A stretch of DNA of 64,000 bases from DATHVI01 sp035461385 (lineage in GTDB: Bacteria; Actinomycetota; Thermoleophilia; Solirubrobacterales; 70-9). Below the pieces are notes generated by a model. That model saw only the letters and a list, made by a program, of their open reading frames with translations, made no database searches and was not told where the DNA came from. The position numbers were made by a program, and so were the translations under genes. Positions 1 to 6,877 of this stretch are shown here, in pieces. The stretch lies in NCBI GenBank assembly GCA_035461385.1, contig DATHVI010000042.1, positions 1-64,000 on the forward strand, read 5' to 3'. The stretch's first letter is position 1. Every line of letters begins with the position of its first letter.

Positions 1-1
1 G

Positions 2-298
2 AAGCCGCTGCGGGAGGTGGTCGCCGTCGATGACGTCCGACGCCTGGCCGTCGATCTCGGCCGGCTCCTCGATGAGTTGCCGATCGAGCTCGGCGCGAGC
101 CACAGCGGCTCGACCAAGCGGGGCGGCCTGCGCTCCTTGCGGACGCAAGCCGCGCGGCACGAGCGGCTCGAGCGCGACATCGGCGCCATGAGCACGGCGC
201 AGCGGCTGCGCCTCGCCGGTGCGCTGCACCTGCTCTCTCCCCGCCTCGACGACGTTCTCGCACACCCTGACGCCGGCGCAACGGCGCACGTTGCGTAA
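2..298 (+). CDS. Partial hypothetical protein, C-terminal part
   Basis: An open frame enters from the left edge and ends at a TAA at 296-298. A GTG at 17 is the first possible internal start, but coding-like sequence (KPLREVV...) continues to base 2, so the 5' end is probably outside the window. The visible 98 residues are rich in Arg and Leu, probably helical, and have no membrane segment or motif I recognise. It lies beside a decaying IS remnant, so it may itself be degraded. Function unknown. Confidence 0.45.
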   Translation, partial: KPLREVVAVDDVRRLAVDLGRLLDELPIELGASHSGSTKRGGLRSLRTQAARHERLERDIGAMSTAQRLRLAGALHLLSPRLDDVLAHPDAGATAHVA

Positions 299-476
299 TC
301 ACTCACGCGGTGTGGGCCCGGACCGCGACACGATCTATTCCCTCGGCTCCGAAGCTCTCGCCGGCGCAATTCCTCAGCCGATGGCGGTCACCTCGAACGC
401 CGTTCGGCGGATCACAGCGCTACCTCGTGGCCCCGATGGGGATGTCGGTTTGGAGCCGCCGCGACCAGATCCGGCC

Positions 477-1045
477 GCTCCTCCTCTGCGCGGAGGCTGT
501 CGCGTAAACGCGAGCCAACGCGAGCCATCGGCCGGCAAGACCGGCGCGATCGATAGCGGCAGGGGCTTTCGGCCCGGGACTCAGGCCGCGGCAGCGGCCA
601 GGGTGTGCCGGTGGAGCTTCAGCAGGTTGTGAGTGGCCGCGATCAGACGCCATTCTGAGCGCACCGCCGCCCGCCCCCGGCGTTTGAACCGCCCCGCCCG
701 CCGGTTCTGCTTGATGTCGGCGAAGACCGGCTCGATCATCCCTTGGCGGCGCGAGTAGAGATCCGAGCCGGCCTCGGTCTGGAGCACCCTGCGCATGAAG
801 TCGTAGGGCCCGCCGAGGCCGGTCTTGCGCGGTCCCTTTCGCTTGTCGGCGTCGGGCGCGACGAGCGGGGTGATCCCGCGCTCGCGCAGGCGAGGTGGTC
901 CTCCGCCAGCCAGTCGCGCAGGTCCGGCGGTAGCAGCAATGGTTGATCGCGGTCGCAGTCAAAGAAGTTCTGGGGCATGGCGCCGATGGTCTCGATCGGC
1001 GCGGACGGAGCCGCGGTTTGTGCGACAGCCTCCGCGAGCAGCAGG
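477..1045. mobile_element. Deleted IS1182-type element with terminal inverted repeats
   Basis: A transposase remnant (581-978, minus) is bracketed by an inverted repeat: CTCTGCGCGGAGGCTGTCGC at the left (about 484-503) and the matching complement ending near 1036-1045 at the right. The innermost 20 bases of the arms agree at about 18 positions. The element is only about 570 bp, against well over 1.5 kb for an intact IS1182-family element, so it is non-autonomous. The right end stops 3 bases before the stop codon of the SnoaL-like gene. I could not identify a target-site duplication. Confidence 0.7.
581..978 (-). pseudogene. IS1182-family transposase, internally deleted
   Basis: The first 30 residues (MPQNFFDCDRDQPLLLPPDL, then RDWLAEDHLA) are the typical N-terminus of IS1182-family transposases. 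They are followed directly, in another frame, by a C-terminal piece (RGITPLVAPDADKRKGP through IEPVFADIKQNRRAGRF and EWRLIAATHNLLKLHRH). Roughly the middle 300 residues, including most of the DDE catalytic core, are missing and the join is out of frame. No active enzyme can be made. The inverted repeats outside it still mark the element. Confidence 0.85.
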
Positions 1046-1048
1046 CGC

Positions 1049-1390
1049 CTACTCCAGATTCCAGCCGAAGTAGACCTCCGTGCGGGCGATCTTGTCCTCG
1101 TCGTCGAACGTAATGACCTCGGTGTTCCGTCCCCTGCCGCCGCCGGAGACGTTGCTCTCGTAGGTGACGACCACCTCGTCGCCGGACTCGATCAGCCGGA
1201 CGAAATCGAAGTCGAGACCCCGCCCCGCCCCGGGCCAGCACCGCTCAAAGTAGCCGTCACGGTCGAGCTTTGGATCCGGAGGGGCGGAGAAGAGGAAGTC
1301 GTCGCTGAGGCGCTGTTTGAAGAAGCTTCGGTCGCCGGCGGCGAAGGCGGCATAGGAGTCGCGGACGATCTGCTTGCGGTCGGCGGCCAT
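1049..1390 (-). CDS. SnoaL-like / NTF2-fold protein
   Basis: 113 residues beginning MAADRKQIVRDSYAAFAAGD and ending FGWNLE. The early helix 'VRDSYAAFAAGD', the following 'LSDDFLFSAPPDP' and the C-terminal beta strands ('DEVVVTYESN', 'TEVITFDDEDKIARTEVYF') are the standard layout of the SnoaL-like/NTF2 superfamily, whose members are usually 110-150 residues. The fold covers polyketide cyclases, isomerases and many uncharacterised proteins, so no substrate can be given. It is complete, but its stop codon lies only 3 bases from the end of the IS1182 remnant; the element may have inserted there or trimmed a longer neighbour. Confidence 0.8.
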   Translation of the reverse strand: MAADRKQIVRDSYAAFAAGDRSFFKQRLSDDFLFSAPPDPKLDRDGYFERCWPGAGRGLDFDFVRLIESGDEVVVTYESNVSGGGRGRNTEVITFDDEDKIARTEVYFGWNLE

Positions 1391-1708
1391 TGGCGGAGTC
1401 TAGCCACGCCCCCTATGCACGATAGTCGGGCGCGGAACGCTCCGCGGAACGCGCTTGAAACGAGACTGTGTCGCGCTTCCGCTTCGCGCGGTTTCCGGAA
1501 GCGACGGTCAGCACCATGCGAGATGCCTGTTCGTGGTCCGGAGCGGGCGTCTGCTGCTCGATCACCGAGACGCTCGCATCGACGCGAACCCGGCGCAGGT
1601 TGCGCGGGCGGGTGATCGAAGCTAGCGTGGCCCGTGATGCCATCCAGCCGGGCGAGGCTGGGGGTAGGAGATAGGCCGGCGTGGCCGCCGGCAAGGAGGT
1701 GAGCGGGC
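1391..1708. other. Non-coding stretch upstream of the FGE-like gene
   Basis: I find no convincing gene here. Short frames on both strands are Arg/Pro-rich and resemble nothing. The last 15 bases contain a very strong Shine-Dalgarno sequence, AAGGAGGTGA (1693-1702), serving the ATG at 1709. The region may also hold the promoter of the minus-strand SnoaL-like gene. Confidence 0.5.
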
Positions 1709-2572
1709 ATGCTCAACCGGTTACAGCCGAGGTTGACCTACGCCAACGTCATGTCGACGATCGCGGTCTTCGGGGTGCTCGCCGGGGGCGGCGCCTATGC
1801 GGCGTCAAAGATCGGCCCCAAGGACATCAGGAGGAACGCCGTCAAGTCGAAGCACGTCGCGAAGAACGCCGTGAAGGGCAAGCAGGTGGCCGAGGCGAAG
1901 CTGGACGCGAGCCCGCTCCGTACCCGCGCCGCCCAGGGCGGCTGCCAGCCGACCGTCCCGGGAACCGGGCAGATGGTTGAGGTCGGCCCGACCTGCATCG
2001 ACCGCTACGAGAACTCGATCTGGACGGCGCCGAACGGCGGCACTCAGATCACCGGCGCGATCCCCTGCGACCGAAACGGCCAGGACTGCAAGGGCGTGAT
2101 CTTCGCCCGCTCGGTGCCGGGCGTCGAGCCTAGGGCTGGCATCACCTCGTTCCAGGCCCAACAGGCGCTCGCCAATTCGGGCAAGCGCCTGCCCACTAAC
2201 GCCGAGTGGCAAACGGCGGTCGCTGGCACCCCGGACCACCCGGGACCCTGCAACACGAACCCCGGAGGTGTCGAGAATACCGGCGCCAACCCCGGCTGCG
2301 TCTCTGACTGGGGTGCCTTCGACATGGTGGGGAACGTCTCGGAGTTGGTCGCCGACTGGGTGCCGCGCAGCACCTGCATCGGGAGCTGGCCGACCGGTTA
2401 CGGCGGTGACTTCCAGGGCATCTGCGGTGCGGCGACCGACGACGGTCCCGGCGCCCTGCAACGTGGCCACAGCTTCGGCTTCGGCTCGCAGACGGGGCCG
2501 TTCGCGGTCAGCGGCTTCAGCGAGCCGTCGGACTTCAGCAATATCAACCAGGGCTTCCGCGGGGCGCGTTAG
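1709..2572 (+). CDS. Exported FGE/SUMF1-domain protein
   Basis: 287 residues. Residues 1-33 form a signal or anchor segment (hydrophobic stretch around STIAVFGVLAGGGAYAAS), followed by a basic linker with the repeated 'KNAVKGKQVAE' pattern common in exported Thermoleophilia proteins. From about residue 90 the sequence is a formylglycine-generating-enzyme/SUMF1-type C-lectin fold: 'SFQAQQALANSGKRLPTNAEWQ', 'DMVGNVSELVADW' and a final 'GFRGAR'. True FGEs oxidise a sulfatase cysteine using a copper-binding Cys pair. I cannot place that pair here and no sulfatase is nearby, so a binding or structural role is as likely. The start is fixed by the near-perfect ribosome-binding site at 1693-1702. Confidence 0.85.
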   Translation: MLNRLQPRLTYANVMSTIAVFGVLAGGGAYAASKIGPKDIRRNAVKSKHVAKNAVKGKQVAEAKLDASPLRTRAAQGGCQPTVPGTGQMVEVGPTCIDRYENSIWTAPNGGTQITGAIPCDRNGQDCKGVIFARSVPGVEPRAGITSFQAQQALANSGKRLPTNAEWQTAVAGTPDHPGPCNTNPGGVENTGANPGCVSDWGAFDMVGNVSELVADWVPRSTCIGSWPTGYGGDFQGICGAATDDGPGALQRGHSFGFGSQTGPFAVSGFSEPSDFSNINQGFRGAR

Positions 2573-2603
2573 CCTCGATCCGCCGTTTTCGCTCCGAAGG
2601 TAA

Positions 2604-2789
2604 CGGTCGATCGGCGCGTGGCTGGGCAAGTATCGCGAGTTCAGGGACAACATCGACGTCCCGGGCAACCACACGCTCACCGTCAGGGTCCGGATCGACG
2701 ACCGCGCGCTCGAGGACGGCGTGATCGTGGGCGGTGCGCTGGGCCGGTGGCTATTCCACTGCCACATCTTCTTCCACGCGACATTGTGA
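2604..2789 (+). pseudogene. Multicopper oxidase, C-terminal fragment
   Basis: Reading from just after a TAA at 2601-2603, about 60 codons end in 'GRWLFHCHIFFHATL' and a TGA at 2787-2789. 'HCHIFFH' is the type 1/type 3 copper motif found at the very C-terminus of multicopper oxidases, and the preceding 'VPGNHTLTVRVRIDDR' also fits the last cupredoxin domain. There is no start codon and the other two cupredoxin domains are absent, so this is the tail of a lost gene about 450 or more residues long. Confidence 0.75.
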
Positions 2790-3320
2790 GGCGATCGATT
2801 GCATCGTGGAGAGTGGCTTCCGAGTCGGGCGTCGCGGAGTTCGCCTTACGCTCAGCGACCACCCGATCGCGAAGGAGCTCCGCGACGCAGGTCACAGCCG
2901 TCCGCTCGGCGTAAGTGCGGTCCCTCGTCACCAACTGATCCTGACCGGGACACGCGAGACGTGGTCGCTTCCGGCCTGAGAACGACGCGATAGGCGCACA
3001 GCTCGCGGGTGACGCGCTCCGCTGGGCTGTCGCTTCGATCAGCGAGCGGCCGTCTGGGTTCTGTCAGGCAGGTCAGGTGCTCGCCCTGGACGATCCGCGC
3101 GTCTGCGGTGCAGGACCCGGTCGCTTCCGCTGCGCGCGAGCAGGAGGTGCCTGCTGGGGTCCATGTCGCATGCGCTTGCCAGTGCGCGACCTTGGGCATA
3201 GGATCCCCGGCGCAGCGACCCACGCTGCACGATTGGCAAGATCGCCGCTCGTCGGCGCCGGCATGCCAACCCGCTCGCGCATTCTGGCTTCCTCGAGTCG
3301 CGGAACCGAAGGAGGCAAGC
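2790..3320. other. Apparent non-coding, degenerate sequence
   Basis: No frame on either strand gives a recognisable protein. Short open frames are shadows with Arg-rich composition. The stretch follows the multicopper oxidase fragment and probably contains further decayed sequence. The last 12 bases hold the ribosome-binding site (GAAGGAGG) of the gene at 3321. Confidence 0.4.
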
Positions 3321-3620
3321 ATGCGAATGCTGATGAAGGTCCAGGTACCCACGGATACGGGGAACGAGGCGATCAAGGACGGCAGCCTGCCCGAGGTCAT
3401 CGGCTCGTCGCTCGAAGCGCTGAACGCCGAGGCCGCCTACTTCATCGCGGAAGACGGGATGCGGACGGCCCTGATCTTCTTCGAGATGGGCGACTCCAGC
3501 GACATTCCTCCAGCAGCGGAGCCCTTCTTCATCGGCCTGGGTGCGAGCATCACCCTCTTGCCCGCGATGAACGTCGACGAGATGCGTGCCGGCGTCGGCA
3601 AAGCGATGGAGGCGGCGTAG
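3321..3620 (+). CDS. Small conserved protein, DUF3303-like
   Basis: 99 residues starting MRMLMKVQVPTDTGNEAIKD. The ATG at 3321 is preceded by GGAGG at 3311-3315, which decides this start over longer upstream readings. The protein looks like a small alpha/beta ferredoxin-type fold: 'MLMKVQVPTDTGNEAIKDG', then 'EAAYFIAEDGMRTALIFFEM' and 'EPFFIGLGASITLLPAMN'. Similar proteins are often labelled 'panthothenate synthetase' in databases without biochemical support, so I do not use that name. It is isolated between decayed segments and appears intact. Function unknown. Confidence 0.75.
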   Translation: MRMLMKVQVPTDTGNEAIKDGSLPEVIGSSLEALNAEAAYFIAEDGMRTALIFFEMGDSSDIPPAAEPFFIGLGASITLLPAMNVDEMRAGVGKAMEAA

Positions 3621-3647
3621 CCCGCAAAGGACGACGCCAATCGCTGA

Positions 3648-3862
3648 GCTCCTGCTCTGCGCGGAGGCTGTCGCGTAAAGGGTCGTCGAGAGGGACCACT
3701 CCCGACGTTAAGGCGGCGCCTGCCCGGAATAGGCCGCCGGGAGGCGCCAGGATAGCGTCGGCGTCAGGGCCGAGCTCGGCCCGATTGTCACGGGGGTTGA
3801 TACGAGCTCTCAGGAGGTCGCCGAGGGTTGTGCGACAGCCACCGCGATGACGGGGCGCGCCG
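3648..3862. mobile_element. MITE-like element sharing the IS1182 remnant's terminal repeats
   Basis: Bases 3648-3679 match 477-508 at 31 of 32 positions, the left end of the IS1182 remnant. About 150 bases on, TTGTGCGACAGCCACCGCG (3828-3846) matches that element's right end in inverted orientation. There is no coding sequence between them. A short internal sequence with the termini of a larger transposon is the usual definition of a MITE or solo-deleted derivative. Exact outer boundaries and target duplications could not be fixed by eye. Confidence 0.6.
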
Positions 3863-4241
3863 GGATCACGCGAAGGGAGGAGCGGGGCGCCGTCCTCGCA
3901 TGGAGAGTAATAATTGCGGGTCAGAATGACCGGCCGTGGCGACGCGCTGGGCGGGCTCCGACTGCTACGGGGACGCTGATCGACCGGACCGCTGGCATCC
4001 GAACCGAGCTTCCTGCTGCAGGTTCACGCTTTGCCTTTCCGAACAAGGGCCGCACGTCGGCGATGTCGTACTCGGCTACCGACGCCGAGAGCATTGCCGC
4101 GGTTTGCTTGTTGCGGGGGACTCTTCTGCGGAAGGTTCTCACGGCCGCCTGGGACTCCCAGCGCTCAAAGAGGTTGACGCGTGTTCCTTTCCGAAGTCTT
4201 CTTGAGTCAAGTCAACTCCCAGCGCGGCTCAACTGAAATGC
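3863..4241. other. Apparent non-coding stretch
   Basis: Possible frames on both strands (for example 3921-4142 minus) have no recognisable motif, no good ribosome-binding site and Arg-rich composition. The only notable feature is the first 18 bases, part of a 21-base sequence (3860-3880) that recurs exactly at 6607-6627. Otherwise I see nothing. Confidence 0.4.
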
Positions 4242-4682
4242 TCACTCGACGAACTGGTAGTCGGTCGCGATCCGGCCGTCGGCGGCGAGGATCACGAACT
4301 CGAGTCCGGCGCCGAGCACCTCGCCATCCGGTGAGACTCCTTCCCAGCGCCAAGTGACGACATTCCCAAGGCGTTTCGCGCCGGGCCGCGCGCGAAAAGA
4401 CATCCGGCCGGTCGCCACGAAATCCTCGTAGGCTGAGGTCACCCTCGCCTCGAGTTCGTCGTGGCCGCGCACCTGCCAGGTCGGGTTGACGGCCCGCTCA
4501 TCGGCGGCCTCGTAGACCTCCTGCGTGGGCTGGAGGATATGAATCGCATCCTCGCTCCAGAGATCGGCGATCGCCTTGCGGCGGCGGTCGCCATCCGTCT
4601 CCATCCAGACCGCCGTGTAGCGCTCGGCTAGCTGCTCTGCCTTCGTTATCCGAGCCTCGGGTGGCTCAATTTCTTCGCTCAT
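4242..4682 (-). CDS. SnoaL-like / nuclear transport factor 2 family protein
   Basis: 146 residues from MSEEIEPPEARITKAEQLAE to DYQFVE. The ATG at 4680-4682 is preceded on its strand by AAAGGAGGC, which fixes the start over a longer upstream reading. The layout 'QLAERYTAVWMETDGDRRRKAIADLWSEDAIHIL' followed by four to five beta strands is typical of the SnoaL-like fold; such proteins include small isomerases and hydrolases of unknown substrate. It is divergent from an XRE-family regulator, with two matching operator-like sites between them, so it is probably the regulator's target. Confidence 0.85.
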   Translation of the reverse strand: MSEEIEPPEARITKAEQLAERYTAVWMETDGDRRRKAIADLWSEDAIHILQPTQEVYEAADERAVNPTWQVRGHDELEARVTSAYEDFVATGRMSFRARPGAKRLGNVVTWRWEGVSPDGEVLGAGLEFVILAADGRIATDYQFVE

Positions 4683-4748
4683 CTCGGCTGCCTCCTTTGA
4701 AATCGTTGCTCGCGGCGGTAACGATCCCCCAGGAACGACCGCGAGTCG

Positions 4749-4796
4749 ATTACCTCCGATGTGTAGTCGCCCGTGCCCCGTTACATCCGAGGTAAT
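4749..4796. promoter_or_regulatory. Paired operator-like palindromes between SnoaL-like gene and XRE regulator
   Basis: Two copies of the imperfect palindrome TTACNTCCGANGTAA occur, at 4750-4764 (TTACCTCCGATGTGT region) and 4781-4795 (TTACATCCGAGGTAA). Their centres are 31 bases apart, about three DNA turns. Together they also form a larger inverted repeat (arms 4749-4762 and 4783-4796, one mismatch). They lie in the divergent intergenic region, so they are probably bound by the adjacent XRE protein. This would control the SnoaL-like gene and the regulator itself. Confidence 0.65.
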
Positions 4797-4830
4797 GGAG
4801 CCGATCTGGTCGTGCGCTAGCGTTGGCCCG

Positions 4831-5637
4831 GTGGCGGTCCAGACCGAGAGGGAGCCGCAGACTGTCGGTGAGCTCATCCGCTTCTGGCGCACACAGCGAC
4901 GACTCACGCAGATGGAGTTAGCGCTGGACGCGAAGCTCTCCACCAAGCACCTGAGTTTCGTCGAGACAGGCCGCTCGCGCCCGAGCCGCCAGCTCCTCAT
5001 CCATCTCGCCCAGCACCTCGACCTGCCGATCGCCGAGCGCAACCGCCTGCTGCTGGCAGGGGGCTTCGCTCCTCCCTATCTGGAGCAGCCCTACGACGGC
5101 GAGGTCATGCAGCCCCTGCGGGAGTCGCTGAGCAGGCTGGTGGAGGCGTACGAGCCGAACCCGGCATTGATCGTCGACGGGCTCTGGAACCTGATCGAGG
5201 CGAATCGCGCAGCATCGCTCCTCTGGGACGGGGTCGACCCCGAGCTCCTCGAGCCCCCGATCAACATGCTCCGGCTCGCGGTCCACCCCGGCGGCCTGCC
5301 GAGAATCTCGTCGATGACCGCGGCCTGCAACGCGCCGCTGATTCAGAAGCTGAGGCGAAGGAGCCGCGAGGATGCCGATCCGGCGCTCGGCCACCTGATC
5401 GAGGAGGTCGAGTCCTATCTCCCGGACGATCCGCCGACCAGCCCCGCGACCCAGCCCGTGGTCTCACTGGACCTGCGTACACCCTTCGGCGAGGTCAGGC
5501 TCTTCACCGTAATCGCCACACTCGGGGCACCGCTGGAGGTGACGGCGGCAAGCCTCGCGATCGAGACCTTCGTGCCGATGGACGCAAGGAGCGCAGCGCT
5601 GCTTGGCGAGCTCTCCCAACGTTCGCCGTGCACTTGA
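4831..5637 (+). CDS. XRE-family regulator with MmyB-like ligand domain
   Basis: 268 residues from a GTG at 4831. Residues 12-68 are a helix-turn-helix of the XRE type ('VGELIRFWRTQRRLTQMELA' to 'HLSFVETGRSRPSRQLLIHLAQHLDLP'). Residues 75 to the end match the MmyB-like ligand-binding region usual in actinobacterial members ('LLLAGGFAPPY', 'ALIVDGLWNLIEANRAASLL', 'LRTPFGEVRLFTVIATLG'). An ATG at 4795 would add 12 residues but lies inside the second operator site, so the GTG is preferred. Ligand unknown. It is divergent from the SnoaL-like gene and probably autoregulated. Confidence 0.88.
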   Translation: MAVQTEREPQTVGELIRFWRTQRRLTQMELALDAKLSTKHLSFVETGRSRPSRQLLIHLAQHLDLPIAERNRLLLAGGFAPPYLEQPYDGEVMQPLRESLSRLVEAYEPNPALIVDGLWNLIEANRAASLLWDGVDPELLEPPINMLRLAVHPGGLPRISSMTAACNAPLIQKLRRRSREDADPALGHLIEEVESYLPDDPPTSPATQPVVSLDLRTPFGEVRLFTVIATLGAPLEVTAASLAIETFVPMDARSAALLGELSQRSPCT

Positions 5638-5856
5638 AGGTCGGCGCCCGACGGCGCGACCTGGAGCACCGCCGACACCGGTTGCGGCGTCTCGAAGCCG
5701 ACGGTGCATCCCCACAGTGAGGGCCAGCAGTCTGTCGTCGTGGTGCGGAATGCCTACGCTACCGAGGGCGCCCATCGGGCCGGTCGGTCCTGCTTCTCGT
5801 TTTCGCGCGCGATAGGCGAGCCCGTTGGCTAGCGCCGGCTCAACCCCGATTAGGCG
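5638..5856. other. Intergenic, no gene seen
   Basis: Convergent space between the XRE regulator and a small minus-strand gene. I see no recognisable coding sequence and no clear terminator with a T-tract. Confidence 0.4.
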
Positions 5857-6054
5857 TCAGGTGAGCTGGAAGTGACGCGTGTTCTCCTCGTCGTCGCGGA
5901 CCTTCGCCAGACGACCCGCCTTACGGGCGTCCACAAAAGCCTGCTTGAGCTCGGGCTTCTTGACGCCTAGCTGATTTGCAACGTCGGCGCGGGTGAACTC
6001 CTCCTGGTTGAGTTCCTGCGCGGCCTCCACGAGCTGATCTGCCGTAATCGTCAA
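5857..6054 (-). CDS. Small conserved helix-turn-helix-like protein
   Basis: 65 residues (MTITADQLVEAAQELNQEEF to ENTRHFQLT). It starts with TTG at 6052-6054, preceded on its strand by AAGGAGGATTCAG, a strong ribosome-binding site that makes the TTG credible. The sequence 'EFTRADVANQLGVKKPELKQAFVDARKAGRLAKVRDDEENTRHF' reads as a winged-helix or homeodomain-like fold: a helix-turn-helix around 'RADVANQLGVKKPELKQA' and a short beta hairpin. It could bind DNA, but no family name is certain. A second small gene lies directly upstream on the same strand. Confidence 0.7.
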   Translation of the reverse strand: MTITADQLVEAAQELNQEEFTRADVANQLGVKKPELKQAFVDARKAGRLAKVRDDEENTRHFQLT

Positions 6055-6078
6055 CTGAATCCTCCTTCGATCGTGTTG

Positions 6079-6267
6079 TCAGTTGCTCCCGGGCACGGTG
6101 ACTGCCCGCCGAAGTCGAGTCGCCGCTCGCTTGCTGGACCGCTCGAGTTCCCTAAGACGGGCCGGACTGGTTGTGCTCCGACCGTAGGCCCTGGCCCTGT
6201 AGAGCTGCAACCGCTCGCGCGCATATCGGGCCTCTGCCTCGAGCCTGCGCAACTCCTGGTCGCTCAT
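6079..6267 (-). CDS. Small charged coiled-coil protein
   Basis: 62 residues beginning MSDQELRRLEAEARYARERL. The first half is a charged alpha helix ('ELRRLEAEARYARERLQLYRARAYG') and the second another ('SPARLRELERSSKRAATRLRRA'), so the protein is probably a short helical hairpin. AAGCAAGG lies 5 bases before the ATG. It is 24 bases upstream of the 65-residue gene and in the same orientation, so the two may be cotranscribed. Function unknown. Confidence 0.6.
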   Translation of the reverse strand: MSDQELRRLEAEARYARERLQLYRARAYGRSTTSPARLRELERSSKRAATRLRRAVTVPGSN

Positions 6268-6532
6268 CCTTGCTTCTTTCTCGCGTCCCTCTCAGGCGTC
6301 GCTCGAAGGGCAGAGGGAGACGAGAAGATCCCAGCGGGCACCTCTTACGGTAGCGGCTCCCGTGTCGGTCGACAGACGCCGTCCCGAGCGCGAGGCCGAG
6401 CCGCCACTGATCGGCGTTCATCGCCCTGACCCGGTAGCTCGATTGAGAGCCTCAATCACAGGGGAGGGAGACGCGCGACCGTTAGCAGGAGTGGAGGCGA
6501 TATCGGATCGCCCTTGGCCTCGATGGCCTCGG

Positions 6533-6604
6533 AATGATCCCCGCGTTGTTGACGAGGATGTCCAGCCGTCCGTCCCGGTCCTCGACCTGCCTTGCGGCAG
6601 CCCG
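6533..6604 (-). pseudogene. Short-chain dehydrogenase fragment
   Basis: On the minus strand, 'ARQVEDRDGRLDILVNNAGI' is the conserved SDR segment before and including the NNAG motif. There is no TGxxxGxG cofactor site upstream and no YxxxK catalytic site downstream in any frame. Only about 25 codons are recognisable, so this is a relic. Confidence 0.65.
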
Positions 6605-6654
6605 CCCCGGGATCACGCGAAGGGAGGCGCAGGCTCGTGGGCATCGCGGCGTCC

Positions 6655-6691
6655 GTGTCGAGTTACGCACGCTCGGCGCAACAAACTCGAC
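6655..6691. repeat. Hairpin element, copy 1
   Basis: GTCGAGTT (6657-6664) and AACTCGAC (6684-6691) form a perfect 8-bp stem around a 19-base loop. A 37-base sequence of the same length and about 28 of 37 identical bases is found at 38680-38716, also between genes, with one arm slightly altered. This looks like a dispersed intergenic hairpin. Confidence 0.5.
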
Positions 6692-6877
6692 TCGATCGGC
6701 GGTGGCGTCGCGAGCTCACACTTGGGGTCGCGCCTGCAATGCGCGATCACCACGCCCGCTCTCCCGCGCGAAGCGCCAGCTCTCCCGCGCGAAGGGGAGA
6801 AGCGCGTCATCGCCTTGCGGGTGCTGCGGTGAACTACGGATGGTGACGAACTGGGACTTGCCTACCCTGGCGAGCCT

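Larger units (their letters stand above)
6268..6877. other. Gene-poor decayed stretch
   Basis: Contents: an SDR fragment (6533-6604), the second copy of a 21-base repeat (6607-6627), an 8-bp-stem hairpin (6657-6691), and a tandem duplication of GCTCTCCCGCGCGAAG at 6758-6796. No intact gene is visible. TACCCT at 6863-6868 could be a -10 element for the gene at 6878. Confidence 0.5.

Noticed and set aside
2734..2979. 81-codon frame after the multicopper oxidase fragment
   Set aside because: Overlaps the oxidase tail in another frame, has no ribosome-binding site and no recognisable motif.
4795..5637. Upstream ATG for the XRE regulator
   Set aside because: It overlaps the second operator palindrome and lacks a ribosome-binding site; the GTG at 4831 is preferred.
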